Shown piece by piece: positions 48,528 through 57,832 of a stretch of 64,000 bases of DNA. Each line of letters opens with the position of its first letter. Position 1 is the stretch's first letter. The notes under the pieces are model-generated. The model made no database searches and was not told the origin of the DNA. It worked only from the letters and a program-made list of their open reading frames with translations. The position numbers and the translations under genes were made by a program. Origin of the DNA: Acaudatibacter sp035532115 (GTDB lineage: Bacteria; Pseudomonadota; Alphaproteobacteria; Caulobacterales; Caulobacteraceae); the NCBI GenBank assembly GCA_035532115.1, contig DATKRO010000027.1:8823-72822 (forward strand), in the 5' to 3' direction.

Positions 48528-50777
48528 ATGGACGACGCCTCGCCACCCCCCGCAGCGCCGGACGAGGGCGGACGGATTCTGGACGAGCCCCTCGCCGAGG
48601 CGCTGTCGCGCCGATATCTCGCCTATGCGCTCTCCACCATCACCCAGCGGGCGCTGCCGGACGTTCGCGACGGGCTGAAGCCGGTGCATCGGCGCCTGCT
48701 CTACGCCATGCGCCTGTTGCGCCTCGACCCGCAGACCTCGGCCAAGAAGTCCGCCCGCGTCGTGGGCGACGTCATCGGCAAGTACCACCCGCATGGCGAC
48801 GTCGCGGTCTATGACGCGCTGGTGCGCCTGGCCCAGGACTTCAACCAGCGCTATCGGCTCATCGACGGTCAGGGCAATTTCGGCAACATCGACGGCGATA
48901 ACCCCGCCGCGATGCGCTACACCGAATGCCGGCTGACCGAGGCGGCGCAACTGCTGCTCGACGGCATCGACGAGGATGCGGTCGACTTCCGCCCGACCTA
49001 CGACGGCCAGGAGGAAGAGCCGGCGGTGCTGCCGGCGGGCTTTCCGAACCTGCTGGCCAATGGCTCGAACGGCATCGCCGTGGGCATGGCCACCTCGATC
49101 GCGCCGCACAACGCCGCCGAGCTCATCGACGCCTGCCTGATGCTGCTGGACCGGCCCTCGGCGACGACGGCGGACCTGATGCAGAAGGTGCGCGGCCCCG
49201 ACTTTCCCACCGGCGGCGTCATCGTCGAGACTCCCGCCTCGCTGCTGGACGCCTACGAGACCGGCCGCGGCGGCGTCAGGACGCGCGCCCGCTGGACCCG
49301 GGAAGACACCGGCCGCGGGACCTGGCAGATCGTCGTCACCGAGATTCCATATCAGGTGAAGAAGGCCGACCTCGTCCTGCAGATCGCCGGCCTGATCGAG
49401 GCCAAGAGGGCGCCGCTGCTGGGCGACGTGCGCGACGAATCCGCCGAGGACGTGCGCCTGATCCTGGAGCCGCGGGCGCGCACCGTCGAGCCGGAAATCC
49501 TGATGGAGAGCCTCTTCAAGCTCTCCGATCTGGAGACGCGGTTCTCGGTCAACATGAACGTCCTCGACGAGCGTGGCGCGCCGCGGGTGATGGGGCTGAA
49601 GGAGGCGCTGCGGGCGTTCCTCGACCATCGCCGCGAGGTGCTGGTCCGCCGCGCGCGCCATCGACTGGCCAGGATCGAGGCCCGCCTGCACGTGCTGGCG
49701 GGCCTGCTGATCGTCTTCCTCGATCTCGACGAGGTGATCCGCATCGTTCGGCAGGAGGACGAGCCCAGGGCCGCGCTGATCGAGACCTTCGGCATCGATG
49801 CGATCCAGGCCGACGCCATCCTCGACACCCGCCTTCGCCAGCTCGCCAAGCTCCAGGAAATGGAGCTGAGGCGCGAGCACGCCGAGCTTTCGCAGGAGCG
49901 GGACGGCATCGCCGCCATGCTGGGCTCCGACCCGCAGCAGTGGAAGCTGGTGGGCGCGGGCCTGCGCCACGTGCGCGAGGTTCTGGGACCTGGCGCGGCG
50001 GCCGGCCGACGCCGCTCCAGCTTCGCCGTTGCACCGATCCTGGACGCCTCCGCCGGCGCCGAGGCCCTGGTGGCGCGCGAGCCGATCACCGTCATCCTGT
50101 CCGAGCGCGGCTGGATCCGGGCGGCGCGCGGGCGCATCGACGATCCCGCCGAGCTGAAATTCAAGGAGGGCGACCGGCTGGCCTTCCTGGTCGCTGCCGA
50201 GACCACCGACAAGCTGCTGCTGTTCGCCTCCGACGGCCGCTTCTTCACCCTGGCCGGCGACAAGCTGCCTTCGGCGCGCGGCCAGGGCGAGCCCTTGCGG
50301 CTGATGCTCGATCTGGACGATCGCGTCGGCATCCTCGCGCTTTTCGTGCACAGGCCGGGCGCCCGGCGCATCCTCGCCTCGCGCGCCGGCCATGGCTTCA
50401 TTCTGCCCGAGCACGAAGCCATCGCCACGCGCCGCGCCGGCAAGCAGGTGCTGAACGTCGATGCGGCCGGCGCCGCCTTCTGCCTTGCCGCAGAGGGCGA
50501 CCATCTGGCGGTGGTCGGCGACAATGGCAAGGCCCTGGTGTTCCCGCTCGCCGAGCTGCCCGAGATGGCGCGCGGCAAGGGCGTGAGGCTGCAGAGCTAT
50601 CGCGAGGGCGCCTTGCGCGACGGCCTCGTCTTCGCCGCCGCCGCCGGCCCCGCCTGGATCGACGCGGCGGGCCGTAGCCGCGCCTGGGCCGACTGGCGCG
50701 CCTGGCTGGGCAGGAGGGGCGCGGCCGGGCGAGCCGCGCCGCGCGGCTTTCCGGCGTCGAAGCGGTTCCGGCCTTGA
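48528..50777 (+). CDS. parC: DNA topoisomerase IV subunit A
   Basis: A 749-residue type IIA topoisomerase subunit that unlinks daughter chromosomes with ParE. The N-terminal region has YALSTITQRALPDVRDGLKP, GDVIGKYHPHGDVAVYDALV, and the DNA-cleaving Tyr in MRYTECRLTEAA. The tower and coiled-coil regions follow, and the C-terminal beta-pinwheel (about residues 510-720) is short, as in ParC rather than GyrA; the GyrA-box is not evident. ATG 48528 lies 70 bp after recO. The end abuts a convergent transporter gene. Confidence 0.93.
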   Translation: MDDASPPPAAPDEGGRILDEPLAEALSRRYLAYALSTITQRALPDVRDGLKPVHRRLLYAMRLLRLDPQTSAKKSARVVGDVIGKYHPHGDVAVYDALVRLAQDFNQRYRLIDGQGNFGNIDGDNPAAMRYTECRLTEAAQLLLDGIDEDAVDFRPTYDGQEEEPAVLPAGFPNLLANGSNGIAVGMATSIAPHNAAELIDACLMLLDRPSATTADLMQKVRGPDFPTGGVIVETPASLLDAYETGRGGVRTRARWTREDTGRGTWQIVVTEIPYQVKKADLVLQIAGLIEAKRAPLLGDVRDESAEDVRLILEPRARTVEPEILMESLFKLSDLETRFSVNMNVLDERGAPRVMGLKEALRAFLDHRREVLVRRARHRLARIEARLHVLAGLLIVFLDLDEVIRIVRQEDEPRAALIETFGIDAIQADAILDTRLRQLAKLQEMELRREHAELSQERDGIAAMLGSDPQQWKLVGAGLRHVREVLGPGAAAGRRRSSFAVAPILDASAGAEALVAREPITVILSERGWIRAARGRIDDPAELKFKEGDRLAFLVAAETTDKLLLFASDGRFFTLAGDKLPSARGQGEPLRLMLDLDDRVGILALFVHRPGARRILASRAGHGFILPEHEAIATRRAGKQVLNVDAAGAAFCLAAEGDHLAVVGDNGKALVFPLAELPEMARGKGVRLQSYREGALRDGLVFAAAAGPAWIDAAGRSRAWADWRAWLGRRGAAGRAAPRGFPASKRFRP

Positions 50778-50791
50778 GCGAGCGCCGGGGC

Positions 50792-52099
50792 TCAGCCGCC
50801 AAGCGCGCCGCTGAGCCCGGCGAAGAAGCCGAACCCCGCCGTGAGCACGACCACCGCCCCCACCACGACGGCGTAGACGCGGCCGAGGCGGTAGGGCTCG
50901 GGCAGCGCCTTGAGCGCCAGCAGATAGAGGAACCCCAGCACGATCGGCAGCAAGAGCGCGTTCATCACCTCCACCGCCACCGAGAGCTGGACGAGATCGA
51001 CCCCGGAGGCCACCAGCACCCCGCCGCCCACGAGGCAGGCGCTGAAGATGCCATAGAACCACGGCGCTTCCGTGGGGCGGTGTTCCAGCGAGCGCTTGAA
51101 GCCGGCGACCTCGCCGACGCCCCAGGCGGCCGTCAGGCAGACCACGATGGTGGCGACCATGGCCGCGCCGGTCATGCCCGCCGCGAACACCACCTTGCCC
51201 AGGGCTGCGCCGAGGAAGGGCTGCAACGCGCGGGCGATCGAGGGCACGTCGCTCAGCGCCGCCCGCACGCCGGTGCGCCCGAGGGTGGCGGCGGTGACGA
51301 CGAGGACCGCGGCCATGATCACCTGGGTGACCACCGCGCCGGTCGCCGTGTCCAGCCGGGCGAGTTTCAGGTCCTTCGGCGTCAGGCCTTTGTCGAGCAC
51401 GGCGGACTGCTGGTAGAAAATCATCCACGGCATGATCACCGCGCCGAGATTGGCGGCGACGTAGTAGAGATACCTGGAGTTGCCGAACGGCATCGTGCCG
51501 ATCTGCGCCATCACCTCGGAGGCGCGTGGGCCGGCGCCGAGAGCCACCACGACGAACGCCAGTTCGAAAAGCCCCAGCGCGATGGCGATGCGCTCCACCG
51601 AGAGATACGAGCCGGTCCAGACCATGGTCAGCACCAGGCCGACGACCACCGCCATGGTCGCCCAGGCCGGTACGCCGAACAGCGCCCCGACGCCGGCCAT
51701 GCCGCTGAGCTGGGTGACGATGGCGCCCACGCACGCCAGCATCAGCGTCGAAACCGACAGCCATGCCCAGGCTCGGCCGAAACGCTCTGCGATCAGTTCG
51801 CCGTGGCCGCGCCCGGTGACGAGGCCGAGCCGCAGGGTCAGTTCCTGGACGATGTAGAGCACCGGGATCAGCGCCAGCTGCAGGGCGAGCAGCTGATAGC
51901 CCCACTGCGCGCCGCTCTGCGCCGCCGTGATGATGCTGCCGGCGTCGGTGTCGGCCAGCATGACCAGAATGCCCGGCCCCATCACCGCCAGCCAGCGCCA
52001 GCGCCTCAGGCGCGCGGCCGGCGTGCGCCCAGCGACGGCGCTCGAGGGCGGCGGATCGGATCGACCCGCGACCGGCGCCGGGTCTGAAATGGACGTCAT
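50792..52099 (-). CDS. Nramp-family transporter, DTDAG/MPW clade
   Basis: A 435-residue inner-membrane protein with about eleven helices. TM1 contains MLADTDAGSIITAAQSG instead of DPGN, and TM6 contains IMPWMIFYQQSA, with MPW replacing the MPH of Mn/Fe-transporting Nramps. The substrate may therefore differ from Mn(II) and Fe(II). ATG 52099 is preferred: a good promoter at 52107-52135 would start transcription at or next to that codon, giving a leaderless mRNA; an upstream ATG at 52117 would lie within the promoter. It is divergent from a small membrane protein gene. Confidence 0.82.
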   Translation of the reverse strand: MTSISDPAPVAGRSDPPPSSAVAGRTPAARLRRWRWLAVMGPGILVMLADTDAGSIITAAQSGAQWGYQLLALQLALIPVLYIVQELTLRLGLVTGRGHGELIAERFGRAWAWLSVSTLMLACVGAIVTQLSGMAGVGALFGVPAWATMAVVVGLVLTMVWTGSYLSVERIAIALGLFELAFVVVALGAGPRASEVMAQIGTMPFGNSRYLYYVAANLGAVIMPWMIFYQQSAVLDKGLTPKDLKLARLDTATGAVVTQVIMAAVLVVTAATLGRTGVRAALSDVPSIARALQPFLGAALGKVVFAAGMTGAAMVATIVVCLTAAWGVGEVAGFKRSLEHRPTEAPWFYGIFSACLVGGGVLVASGVDLVQLSVAVEVMNALLLPIVLGFLYLLALKALPEPYRLGRVYAVVVGAVVVLTAGFGFFAGLSGALGG

Positions 52100-52106
52100 T
52101 CTGCAC

Positions 52107-52135
52107 TTGATAGTCATTCGCAAACTACTTGGCAA
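52107..52135 (-). promoter_or_regulatory. Promoter for the Nramp gene, probably giving a leaderless mRNA
   Basis: On the minus strand TTGCCA (52135-52130) and TATCAA (52112-52107) are 17 bp apart. The predicted start point, about 52100, falls at the ATG 52099. No Shine-Dalgarno precedes that ATG. Leaderless transcripts are common in Caulobacter relatives. Confidence 0.5.
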
Positions 52136-52174
52136 TCGCGCCGTCGAAGGCTGCGTTCGGCGGCCCGACGGGGG

Positions 52175-52441
52175 ATGCTCGCCGTGAAGCCTCTGACGCT
52201 GTTCGGTCTCGTCGCCGTCACCGCCATGCTGGTCTGCTATGCGCTGGAGCCGCGCTCGCGGCGATGGACGCTCGCCTTCGCCGCCGCGTGCTGGGCGGGC
52301 TCGCTCTACGGCTTCCTGCAGGGCGCCTGGCCGTTCGGGCTCGTCGAAGCGGCCTGGGGCGTCGTGGCGTTGCGCCGCTGGCGTATCAGAAGATCACCTG
52401 CTCCTCGCCCCACCAGAGCGGCGACCTCGACAGATCGATGA
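52175..52441 (+). CDS. Small two- or three-helix membrane protein
   Basis: An 88-residue hydrophobic protein with helices at about residues 5-24 and 31-65 (LTLFGLVAVTAMLVCYALE; LAFAAACWAGSLYGFLQGAW) and a basic C-terminal tail. Similar small membrane proteins are annotated as hypothetical beside Nramp genes of this clade, so it may work with the divergent transporter; that is an inference from memory. ATG 52175 or GTG 52184 could be the start. Its last 56 bp overlap the convergent EthD-domain gene. Confidence 0.62.
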   Translation: MLAVKPLTLFGLVAVTAMLVCYALEPRSRRWTLAFAAACWAGSLYGFLQGAWPFGLVEAAWGVVALRRWRIRRSPAPRPTRAATSTDR

Positions 52442-52745
52442 AGCGGCGTTCGTCTTCCAGCAGCAGCCGGCCAGCTTCGGCGGCGGCAGGGTCGCGGTTC
52501 GCCATGTCCTCGAAGCTGTCCCACCAGAGCTGGGCGACGCCGTCGAAGCCCTCGGGTCCGGCGCGCGCGCTTCGCAGGGGAGCCGAAAGGTCGGCCGCAA
52601 GACTGTGGAGCTGGACATAGCGGCGGATGCGCAACACCTCGCGCACGCTCGCCACCAGCGGCGCGTGGTTCTGGCGCCAGTAGGTCTGGAACGCCTCGCG
52701 CGTCAGGTGCGGCAGGCGGACGAGGCAGAAGGTGAGCTTGATCAC
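52386..52745 (-). CDS. EthD-domain protein
   Basis: A 119-residue ferredoxin-like dimeric alpha/beta-barrel protein. LTFCLVRLPHLTREAFQTYW and NHAPLVASVREVLRIRRYV are typical of the EthD domain, first described in ethyl tert-butyl ether degradation but widespread with unknown enzymatic roles. WWDSFEDMANRDPAAAEAGR precedes the C-terminal strand. Its 3' end overlaps the small membrane protein gene on the opposite strand by 56 bp. No substrate can be named. Confidence 0.82.
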   Translation of the reverse strand: MIKLTFCLVRLPHLTREAFQTYWRQNHAPLVASVREVLRIRRYVQLHSLAADLSAPLRSARAGPEGFDGVAQLWWDSFEDMANRDPAAAEAGRLLLEDERRFIDLSRSPLWWGEEQVIF

Positions 52746-52820
52746 GGCGGCAGGGCCTCCTGGGCGACATCCAATAGGCTGGCCGACGATGATCGCCGGG
52801 GCAATTGCATTTCGCCGCCC

Positions 52821-54089
52821 TCAGAAGGTCAGCCTCAAGCTCGATTGCAACACCGTCTGGACCTGGTGCGGGCTTTCGCCGGCGAGGATCCGGCCCGGCC
52901 GGACGCTGTCGATGCGCAGGGCCTCGATCCGCACGTCGAGGCAACGGTTCAAGGGGCGGCGCCAGCCGCCGTCCAGCGCCCAGCCGCGTTCGCCCTTCGC
53001 CACGCTCGCGCCTGGCGCGTTGTCGCGGGTCTCGAACGCGTCGGCGCGGAGCGTCAGCGAGTTCTTGCCCAGATCCCGCGTCGCGAGCAGGTAGGCCGAG
53101 CGGAAGGAGACGTCGACGAGCCTCGGGCCCGGAGCGCCGATCCAGGTGCGCCCGCTCATCGCCTGCGCCTTCAGCTGCGCAAACGCGCCGAGCTGGGCGG
53201 TGGCGCCGACGTCGACGAAGCGGGTATTCCAGGCCCATTGCCCGTCGGACGTGACGCGCGTCCCGTCGCCGCGATTGTCGTAGGCCAGCGCGTCGAGCGT
53301 CACCGGGGCGTCGGGGCGCCATTCCAGCTTGACGTAATAGCCGAGGCGATGGTCGATCTCGAGCGTGGAATAGGTTTCGCTCGCCTGGAACGAGGCGTCC
53401 GGGGCGGCCAGCGGCGGCAGGCGGAACGAGCCGCGCGCCTGCGACTTGATGTCGTCGAGCGCCCAGCCGCGGAACGACAACAAAGTGCCGGCGGTGTCGT
53501 CGTAGCCGAAGAGCGCGACGGTGACGGCGAGGCTCTGGTCGCCGAACTGGCGCGACACCGTCGCCTCGGCGCCCACGACCTTCAACTCCTCGCCCACCCA
53601 GGTGTCGATCGCCGAGGGCGTGATGGTGTCGGTGACGCCCCAGGCCCGCGCATCGTGCTCCAGCGAGATCGGCGGGTAGAAATAGCCGATGCGCGCGGCA
53701 AATCGCGTCGCCGAGCGCGGCGTGGGCCTGAACACCAGATAGGCTTGCAGGATGTCGACGCGATGCTCCTGGCCCGGCTGGTAGCCGACGTCGACCACGG
53801 CGTTCCAATCCCAATCGAACTGCGGCGTCCATTCGAGGGCGGCCTCGGCGACCTGGGCGCGCGCGCCCGCGCCGCCGTAGCGCGACTTGCCGAAGCCGCC
53901 GTGGGTGAAGGAGGGCTCGCCGCCGGACGCCGCCGCGCGCAGGTCGACGACGCCATGGATGGTGTCGCGCGAGAGCAGGTCGATCTGCGCCACCGCGGGC
54001 CAGGCGCTCGCTGCGATCAGGGCCGCGACGGCGAGCGCCAGCCACCTCGCTGCCTGCGCCGGCCGGCCGGCGCGCTTTGGCCGTTGCAT
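52821..54089 (-). CDS. Outer-membrane beta-barrel protein (porin-like)
   Basis: A 422-residue exported protein with a signal peptide of about 34 residues (basic start, hydrophobic core ALAVAALIAASAW, cleavage near AVA-Q). The rest is rich in alternating aromatic strands (YYVKLEWRP, NTRFVDVGATAQL, KAQAMSGRTW) and ends in the terminal Phe (LRLTF) expected of Bam-assembled barrels. I do not recognise a specific family or substrate. It is separated from the downstream EthD gene by 75 bp and from upstream genes by 194 bp holding nothing obvious. Confidence 0.68.
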   Translation of the reverse strand: MQRPKRAGRPAQAARWLALAVAALIAASAWPAVAQIDLLSRDTIHGVVDLRAAASGGEPSFTHGGFGKSRYGGAGARAQVAEAALEWTPQFDWDWNAVVDVGYQPGQEHRVDILQAYLVFRPTPRSATRFAARIGYFYPPISLEHDARAWGVTDTITPSAIDTWVGEELKVVGAEATVSRQFGDQSLAVTVALFGYDDTAGTLLSFRGWALDDIKSQARGSFRLPPLAAPDASFQASETYSTLEIDHRLGYYVKLEWRPDAPVTLDALAYDNRGDGTRVTSDGQWAWNTRFVDVGATAQLGAFAQLKAQAMSGRTWIGAPGPRLVDVSFRSAYLLATRDLGKNSLTLRADAFETRDNAPGASVAKGERGWALDGGWRRPLNRCLDVRIEALRIDSVRPGRILAGESPHQVQTVLQSSLRLTF

Positions 54090-54283
54090 CTGGGCGATGA
54101 TCGTCTCGCGAGGGACCGCGCTCTTGCGTGGCCGCCACGCCTAGCCGCAGATCGTGAACGCTTGGCTAAGGCGCGGCGGCTTCGGGGCGGCGGCGCCTGA
54201 CGATCGCGGGCGCGGCGAAGGCTTGAACCGGACCTGGACTCCGCGCCAGAATGCGCCGGGGCGGATGATCGGAGGTGACGCCA

Positions 54284-55519
54284 GTGCTTGGCAGAGGCCC
54301 AGGGCTTGCCAGAGGCGTCGTCGATGGGGCGTCCACGCGCTCCGAGTTCTTCGCGAGACCCTCGTTCGATCCCGCGCCGCGCCTGGTGGACACCACCATG
54401 CTCTATGCTCCGAGGAGCGGCGGCGTGAAGCGCTATCTCGGCGCCAAGCGCGCCTGGTTCGCCAAGGCGCGCCCGCACATCCGCCACACCCTGGTGGTCC
54501 CTGGCCCCCGCCACGCCTACGACGGCGCCGGGCGGCTCTCCATCTATGCCGCGCCGCTGCCGTTCGGCGACGGCTACCGCTGGCCGGTGGTCAGGGCCGC
54601 CTGGATGAAGCGGCTGATGCGCCAGCGCCCCAGCCTGATCGAGGCGGGCGATCCCTATACGCCGGGACTGGCGGCGCTGAAGGCCGGCGAGGCCCTGGGC
54701 GTGCCGGTGATCGGCTTTTGCCACACCGACCTCGGCGCCCTGGCGGCGCTGCACTTCGGCGACTGGGCCGAGAAGCCGGTGCGGCGGCGCTGGGGCGACA
54801 TCTATCGGCGGTTCGATCGCGTTCTGGCCCCCAGCCGCTACATCGCCTCGCGCCTCGCCGAAGCCGGCGTGGAGAACCCGATCGCCATCCCCCTCGGCGT
54901 CGACACCGAGACCTTCACGCCGGCCGGCGCCGATCCGGCGGGGCTGCGCCGGCGGCTCGGCCTCGAACCGCGCCATCGCCTGCTGGTGTTCGCCGGGCGC
55001 CCCGCGAAGGAAAAGCGCGTCGACGTGCTGATCGAGGCCGTCGAGCGCCTCGGCGATCCCTACGTTCTCGTCCTGGCCGGCGCCCGCGGCGACCGTGCTG
55101 CCCCGTCCGGCCGCGTCATCGAGCTTGCCTACGAGACAGACCCCGGACGCCTCGCGGCGCTGCTCGCCAGCTGCGACGCCTTCGTGCATGCCAACGATGC
55201 CGAGCCCTTCGGGCTGGTCGTGCTCGAGGCCATGGCCTGCGGCCTGCCGGTGGTGGGCGTAGCGTCCGGCGGCGTCGGCGAGAGCCTCGACGGGGACGTC
55301 GCAGAGCTGGCGGCGCGCTCGGCGGCGGCGGAAATCGCCGCGGCCGTCGAGGCCCTGTTCGCGCGCGACCTGGCCGCCTTGCGCGCCGCCGCCCGCGCCC
55401 GCGCCGTCGCCCGGCACGACTGGGACGCCGTCTTCCGCCGCCTCGCGGCCATCTACGCCGACGTCAGCGGCGAGCCGGCCTTCGGCGAGGACGCAGCGCA
55501 GTTCGCCCTGGCCGGCTGA
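54284..55519 (+). CDS. Group 1 (GT4-like) glycosyltransferase
   Basis: A 411-residue GT-B enzyme. The N-terminal acceptor domain carries TTMLYAPRSGGVKRYLGAK; the C-terminal domain has VLAPSRYIASRLAEAG, IPLGVDTETFTPAG, LVFAGRPAKEKRVDVLIEA and EPFGLVVLEAMACGLPVVG, where the two Glu residues form the EX7E motif of GT4 enzymes. GTG 54284 is favoured because GGAGG (54271-54275) lies 8 nt upstream; GTG 54275 is possible. It probably modifies a membrane lipid or polysaccharide. It resembles the family that includes alpha-mannosyltransferases. Confidence 0.85.
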   Translation: MLGRGPGLARGVVDGASTRSEFFARPSFDPAPRLVDTTMLYAPRSGGVKRYLGAKRAWFAKARPHIRHTLVVPGPRHAYDGAGRLSIYAAPLPFGDGYRWPVVRAAWMKRLMRQRPSLIEAGDPYTPGLAALKAGEALGVPVIGFCHTDLGALAALHFGDWAEKPVRRRWGDIYRRFDRVLAPSRYIASRLAEAGVENPIAIPLGVDTETFTPAGADPAGLRRRLGLEPRHRLLVFAGRPAKEKRVDVLIEAVERLGDPYVLVLAGARGDRAAPSGRVIELAYETDPGRLAALLASCDAFVHANDAEPFGLVVLEAMACGLPVVGVASGGVGESLDGDVAELAARSAAAEIAAAVEALFARDLAALRAAARARAVARHDWDAVFRRLAAIYADVSGEPAFGEDAAQFALAG

Positions 55520-55532
55520 GCGCGGCGGCGCT

Positions 55533-56543
55533 TCACGCCCCTGGCGGCCCTCCGAGGATCGGCAGGATCTCGCCGGTGATGAAGCTCGACATCTGCGGGC
55601 TGGCCATGAAGACGTAGGCGGGCGCGATCTCCTCGGGCTGGGCCGGTCGCTGCATCGGCGTCTTCGAACCGAACTGGCTGACGGCCCTGGCGGCTCGGTC
55701 GGCGGGATTGAGCGGCGTCCACACCGGCCCGGGCGCGATGCAGTTGACGCGGACGCCCTTCTCGATCAGCAGCGCCGCCAGGGACTTGGTGAAGGCGTGA
55801 ATGCCGCCCTTGGTGGTGGCGTAGTCGAGCAGTTCCCTGGCGCCGAAGAGGCCGGTCTCCGAGCCGGTGTTGATGATGGCGCTGCCCGGTTTCAGATGCG
55901 GCGCGGCCGCCTGCGCGAAGTGGAAATAGCCATAGAGATTGGTCTTCAGGGTGCGGTCGAAGTGCGCCTCGCTGATGTCCTCGATGGCGTCGGAATGTTC
56001 CTGGAACGCGGCGTTGTTGACCAGGATGTCGAGGCCGCCGAGTTCGGCGACGGTGCGCTCCACGGCGGCGCGCGCGAAGGCCGGGTCGGCGACGTCGCCC
56101 TTGATCAGGATGGCGCTGCGGCCCTCCTTCTCCACGGCCCTGAGCGTCTCGCGCGCATCCTCGTCGGCGTCGAGATAGGCGATCGCCACGTCTGCGCCTT
56201 CGCGCGCGAACAGCACCGCGACGGCCCGCCCGATGCCCGAATCGGCGCCGGTGATCAGGGCGCGCCGGTCCTTCAGCTTCTCCGAGCCCTGGTAGTAGGG
56301 CGCATCGTACATGGGCGCGGGATCGATCTTGGCCTCGATGCCTGGCTTCTGCTGGTGCTGCTCGGGGAAGGGCGGCTCGGGGTATCTGCGCGCCCCGGCC
56401 TGCATCGCGCCGCCGCCGCCGTCCTCGCCGCCGCGGCCAAACGAGCGCGCCTCCCGGCGCTCGACCTCGCGCTGCACCGCGCGCTCCTCCTCGATGCCGC
56501 GCCCGGCGCTCCCGCTGGTGCGATCCCTACCCGTGCTCCTCAT
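55533..56543 (-). CDS. SDR-family oxidoreductase, general stress protein type
   Basis: A 336-residue short-chain dehydrogenase with a charged N-terminal extension of about 90 residues, including the motif KIDPAPMYDAPYYQGSEKL found in stress-inducible SDRs of the YhdF/YdaD kind. The NAD(P) motif is ITGADSGIGRAVA, then NNAAFQEH, catalytic Ser in INTGSETG and Tyr-Lys in DYATTKGG. AGGAG lies 8 nt before ATG 56543, supporting the long form. A GGAAC at 56604-56600 (minus) with GATT 17 bp on could be a degenerate EcfG promoter, in keeping with a stress role. Confidence 0.87.
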   Translation of the reverse strand: MRSTGRDRTSGSAGRGIEEERAVQREVERREARSFGRGGEDGGGGAMQAGARRYPEPPFPEQHQQKPGIEAKIDPAPMYDAPYYQGSEKLKDRRALITGADSGIGRAVAVLFAREGADVAIAYLDADEDARETLRAVEKEGRSAILIKGDVADPAFARAAVERTVAELGGLDILVNNAAFQEHSDAIEDISEAHFDRTLKTNLYGYFHFAQAAAPHLKPGSAIINTGSETGLFGARELLDYATTKGGIHAFTKSLAALLIEKGVRVNCIAPGPVWTPLNPADRAARAVSQFGSKTPMQRPAQPEEIAPAYVFMASPQMSSFITGEILPILGGPPGA

Positions 56544-56632
56544 CCCGTTGGCTCCTGCGACACCCGACGCGCCGCATGAATCCCGCAGGAGGCGCGACGG
56601 TTCCGAAAGACGGGCGAGAACGTCAGTGCTCG

Positions 56633-56709
<77 letters not shown>

Positions 56710-56903
56710 GATGCTTCCCGGGGCAGGCTCGACCCCTCGGAAGGAGGCGCGTCTGATAGGTCCGCGCCCTGGCGCCGTCAATGGGCCAGGATCGGCCGCC
56801 GCGACCGTGCGGCGCAGCGCGATTGCCCCGTTTGAACCCTCCGCCGCCATGGGCTAGAAGGTGCGCGCGCGACTCCCCCGCCATTCTCGATTTCGCGAGC
56901 GTC

Positions 56904-57281
56904 ATGAACGGATTCCTGCTGCAGTACCTGCCGATCGCGATCTTCCTCGTGATCGCGGCGGTGCTCGGGATCGTGTTCCTGCTGGTTCCGATGATCATCG
57001 CGCCCAAGGGGCCCGATCCGGAGAAGCTCTCGGCCTACGAATGCGGCTTCAACGCCTTCGACGACGCGCGGATGAAGTTCGACATCCGATTCTACCTGGT
57101 GTCGATCCTCTTCATCATCTTCGATCTGGAAGTGGCGTTCCTGTTCCCGTGGGCGGTGAGCCTGCTGAAGATGCCGCACGCGGCGGCGGCCTACGCCTTC
57201 TGGTCGATGATGGTGTTCCTGGGCGTGCTCACCGTCGGGTTCATCTACGAATGGAAGAAGGGGGCGCTGGAATGGGAGTGA
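56904..57281 (+). CDS. nuoA: NADH-quinone oxidoreductase subunit A
   Basis: A 125-residue membrane subunit of complex I with three helices. The conserved loop KLSAYECGFNAFDDARMKFD and FYLVSILFIIFDLEVAFLFP are diagnostic of NuoA. ATG 56904 was chosen since the family begins there; longer upstream frames are not conserved. Its last 10 bp overlap nuoB. It is the first gene of the nuo operon, which would be transcribed from the roughly 190-bp gap after the tRNA. Confidence 0.96.
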   Translation: MNGFLLQYLPIAIFLVIAAVLGIVFLLVPMIIAPKGPDPEKLSAYECGFNAFDDARMKFDIRFYLVSILFIIFDLEVAFLFPWAVSLLKMPHAAAAYAFWSMMVFLGVLTVGFIYEWKKGALEWE

Positions 57282-57832
57282 CGCTGCCGGCGGGCGCCGC
57301 CGCCCGCGCCCCGGTGGAGGGCTACGATCCGCGCCGCCACGATCCCTATTTCGACGGCGTTTCGAACGTGCTCGCCGACAAGGGCTTCATCACCACCGCC
57401 GCCGACGACCTCATCACCTGGGCCAGGACCGGCTCGCTGATGTGGATGACCTTCGGGCTGGCCTGCTGCGCCGTGGAGATGATGCAGGCCGCGATGCCGC
57501 GCTACGATCTGGAGCGCTTCGGCTTCGCCCCGAGGGCGAGCCCGCGCCAGTCCGACGTGATGATCGTCGCCGGCACCTTGACCAACAAGATGGCCCCGGC
57601 GCTGCGCAAGGTCTACGATCAGATGCCCGAGCCGCGCTACGTGATCTCCATGGGATCATGCGCCAATGGCGGCGGCTATTACTATTTCAGCTATTCGGTG
57701 GTGCGTGGCTGCGACCGGATCGTGCCGGTGGACATCTACGTGCCCGGCTGTCCGCCCACCGCCGAGGCCCTCGTCTACGGCGTGCTGCAGCTGCAGAAGA
57801 AGATCCGCCGCACCGGGACCATCGAGCGATGA
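57272..57832 (+). CDS. nuoB: NADH-quinone oxidoreductase subunit B
   Basis: A 186-residue peripheral subunit that holds cluster N2, the last iron-sulphur centre before quinone. The ligands are seen in LACCAVEMMQ (adjacent Cys pair), MGSCANGGGYYYF and VPGCPPTAEALVYG. It begins at ATG 57272 within the end of nuoA and its stop overlaps nuoC (ATGA). The order A-B-C-D is the standard bacterial arrangement. Confidence 0.97.
   Translation: MGVTLPAGAAARAPVEGYDPRRHDPYFDGVSNVLADKGFITTAADDLITWARTGSLMWMTFGLACCAVEMMQAAMPRYDLERFGFAPRASPRQSDVMIVAGTLTNKMAPALRKVYDQMPEPRYVISMGSCANGGGYYYFSYSVVRGCDRIVPVDIYVPGCPPTAEALVYGVLQLQKKIRRTGTIER

Noticed and set aside
48510..52106. A 1,198-codon open frame on the minus strand opposite parC
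   Set aside because: It is antisense to the motif-rich parC gene, its translation is low-complexity (Arg, Gly, Ala, Pro) and it shows no domain. High GC leaves few stop codons in all frames.
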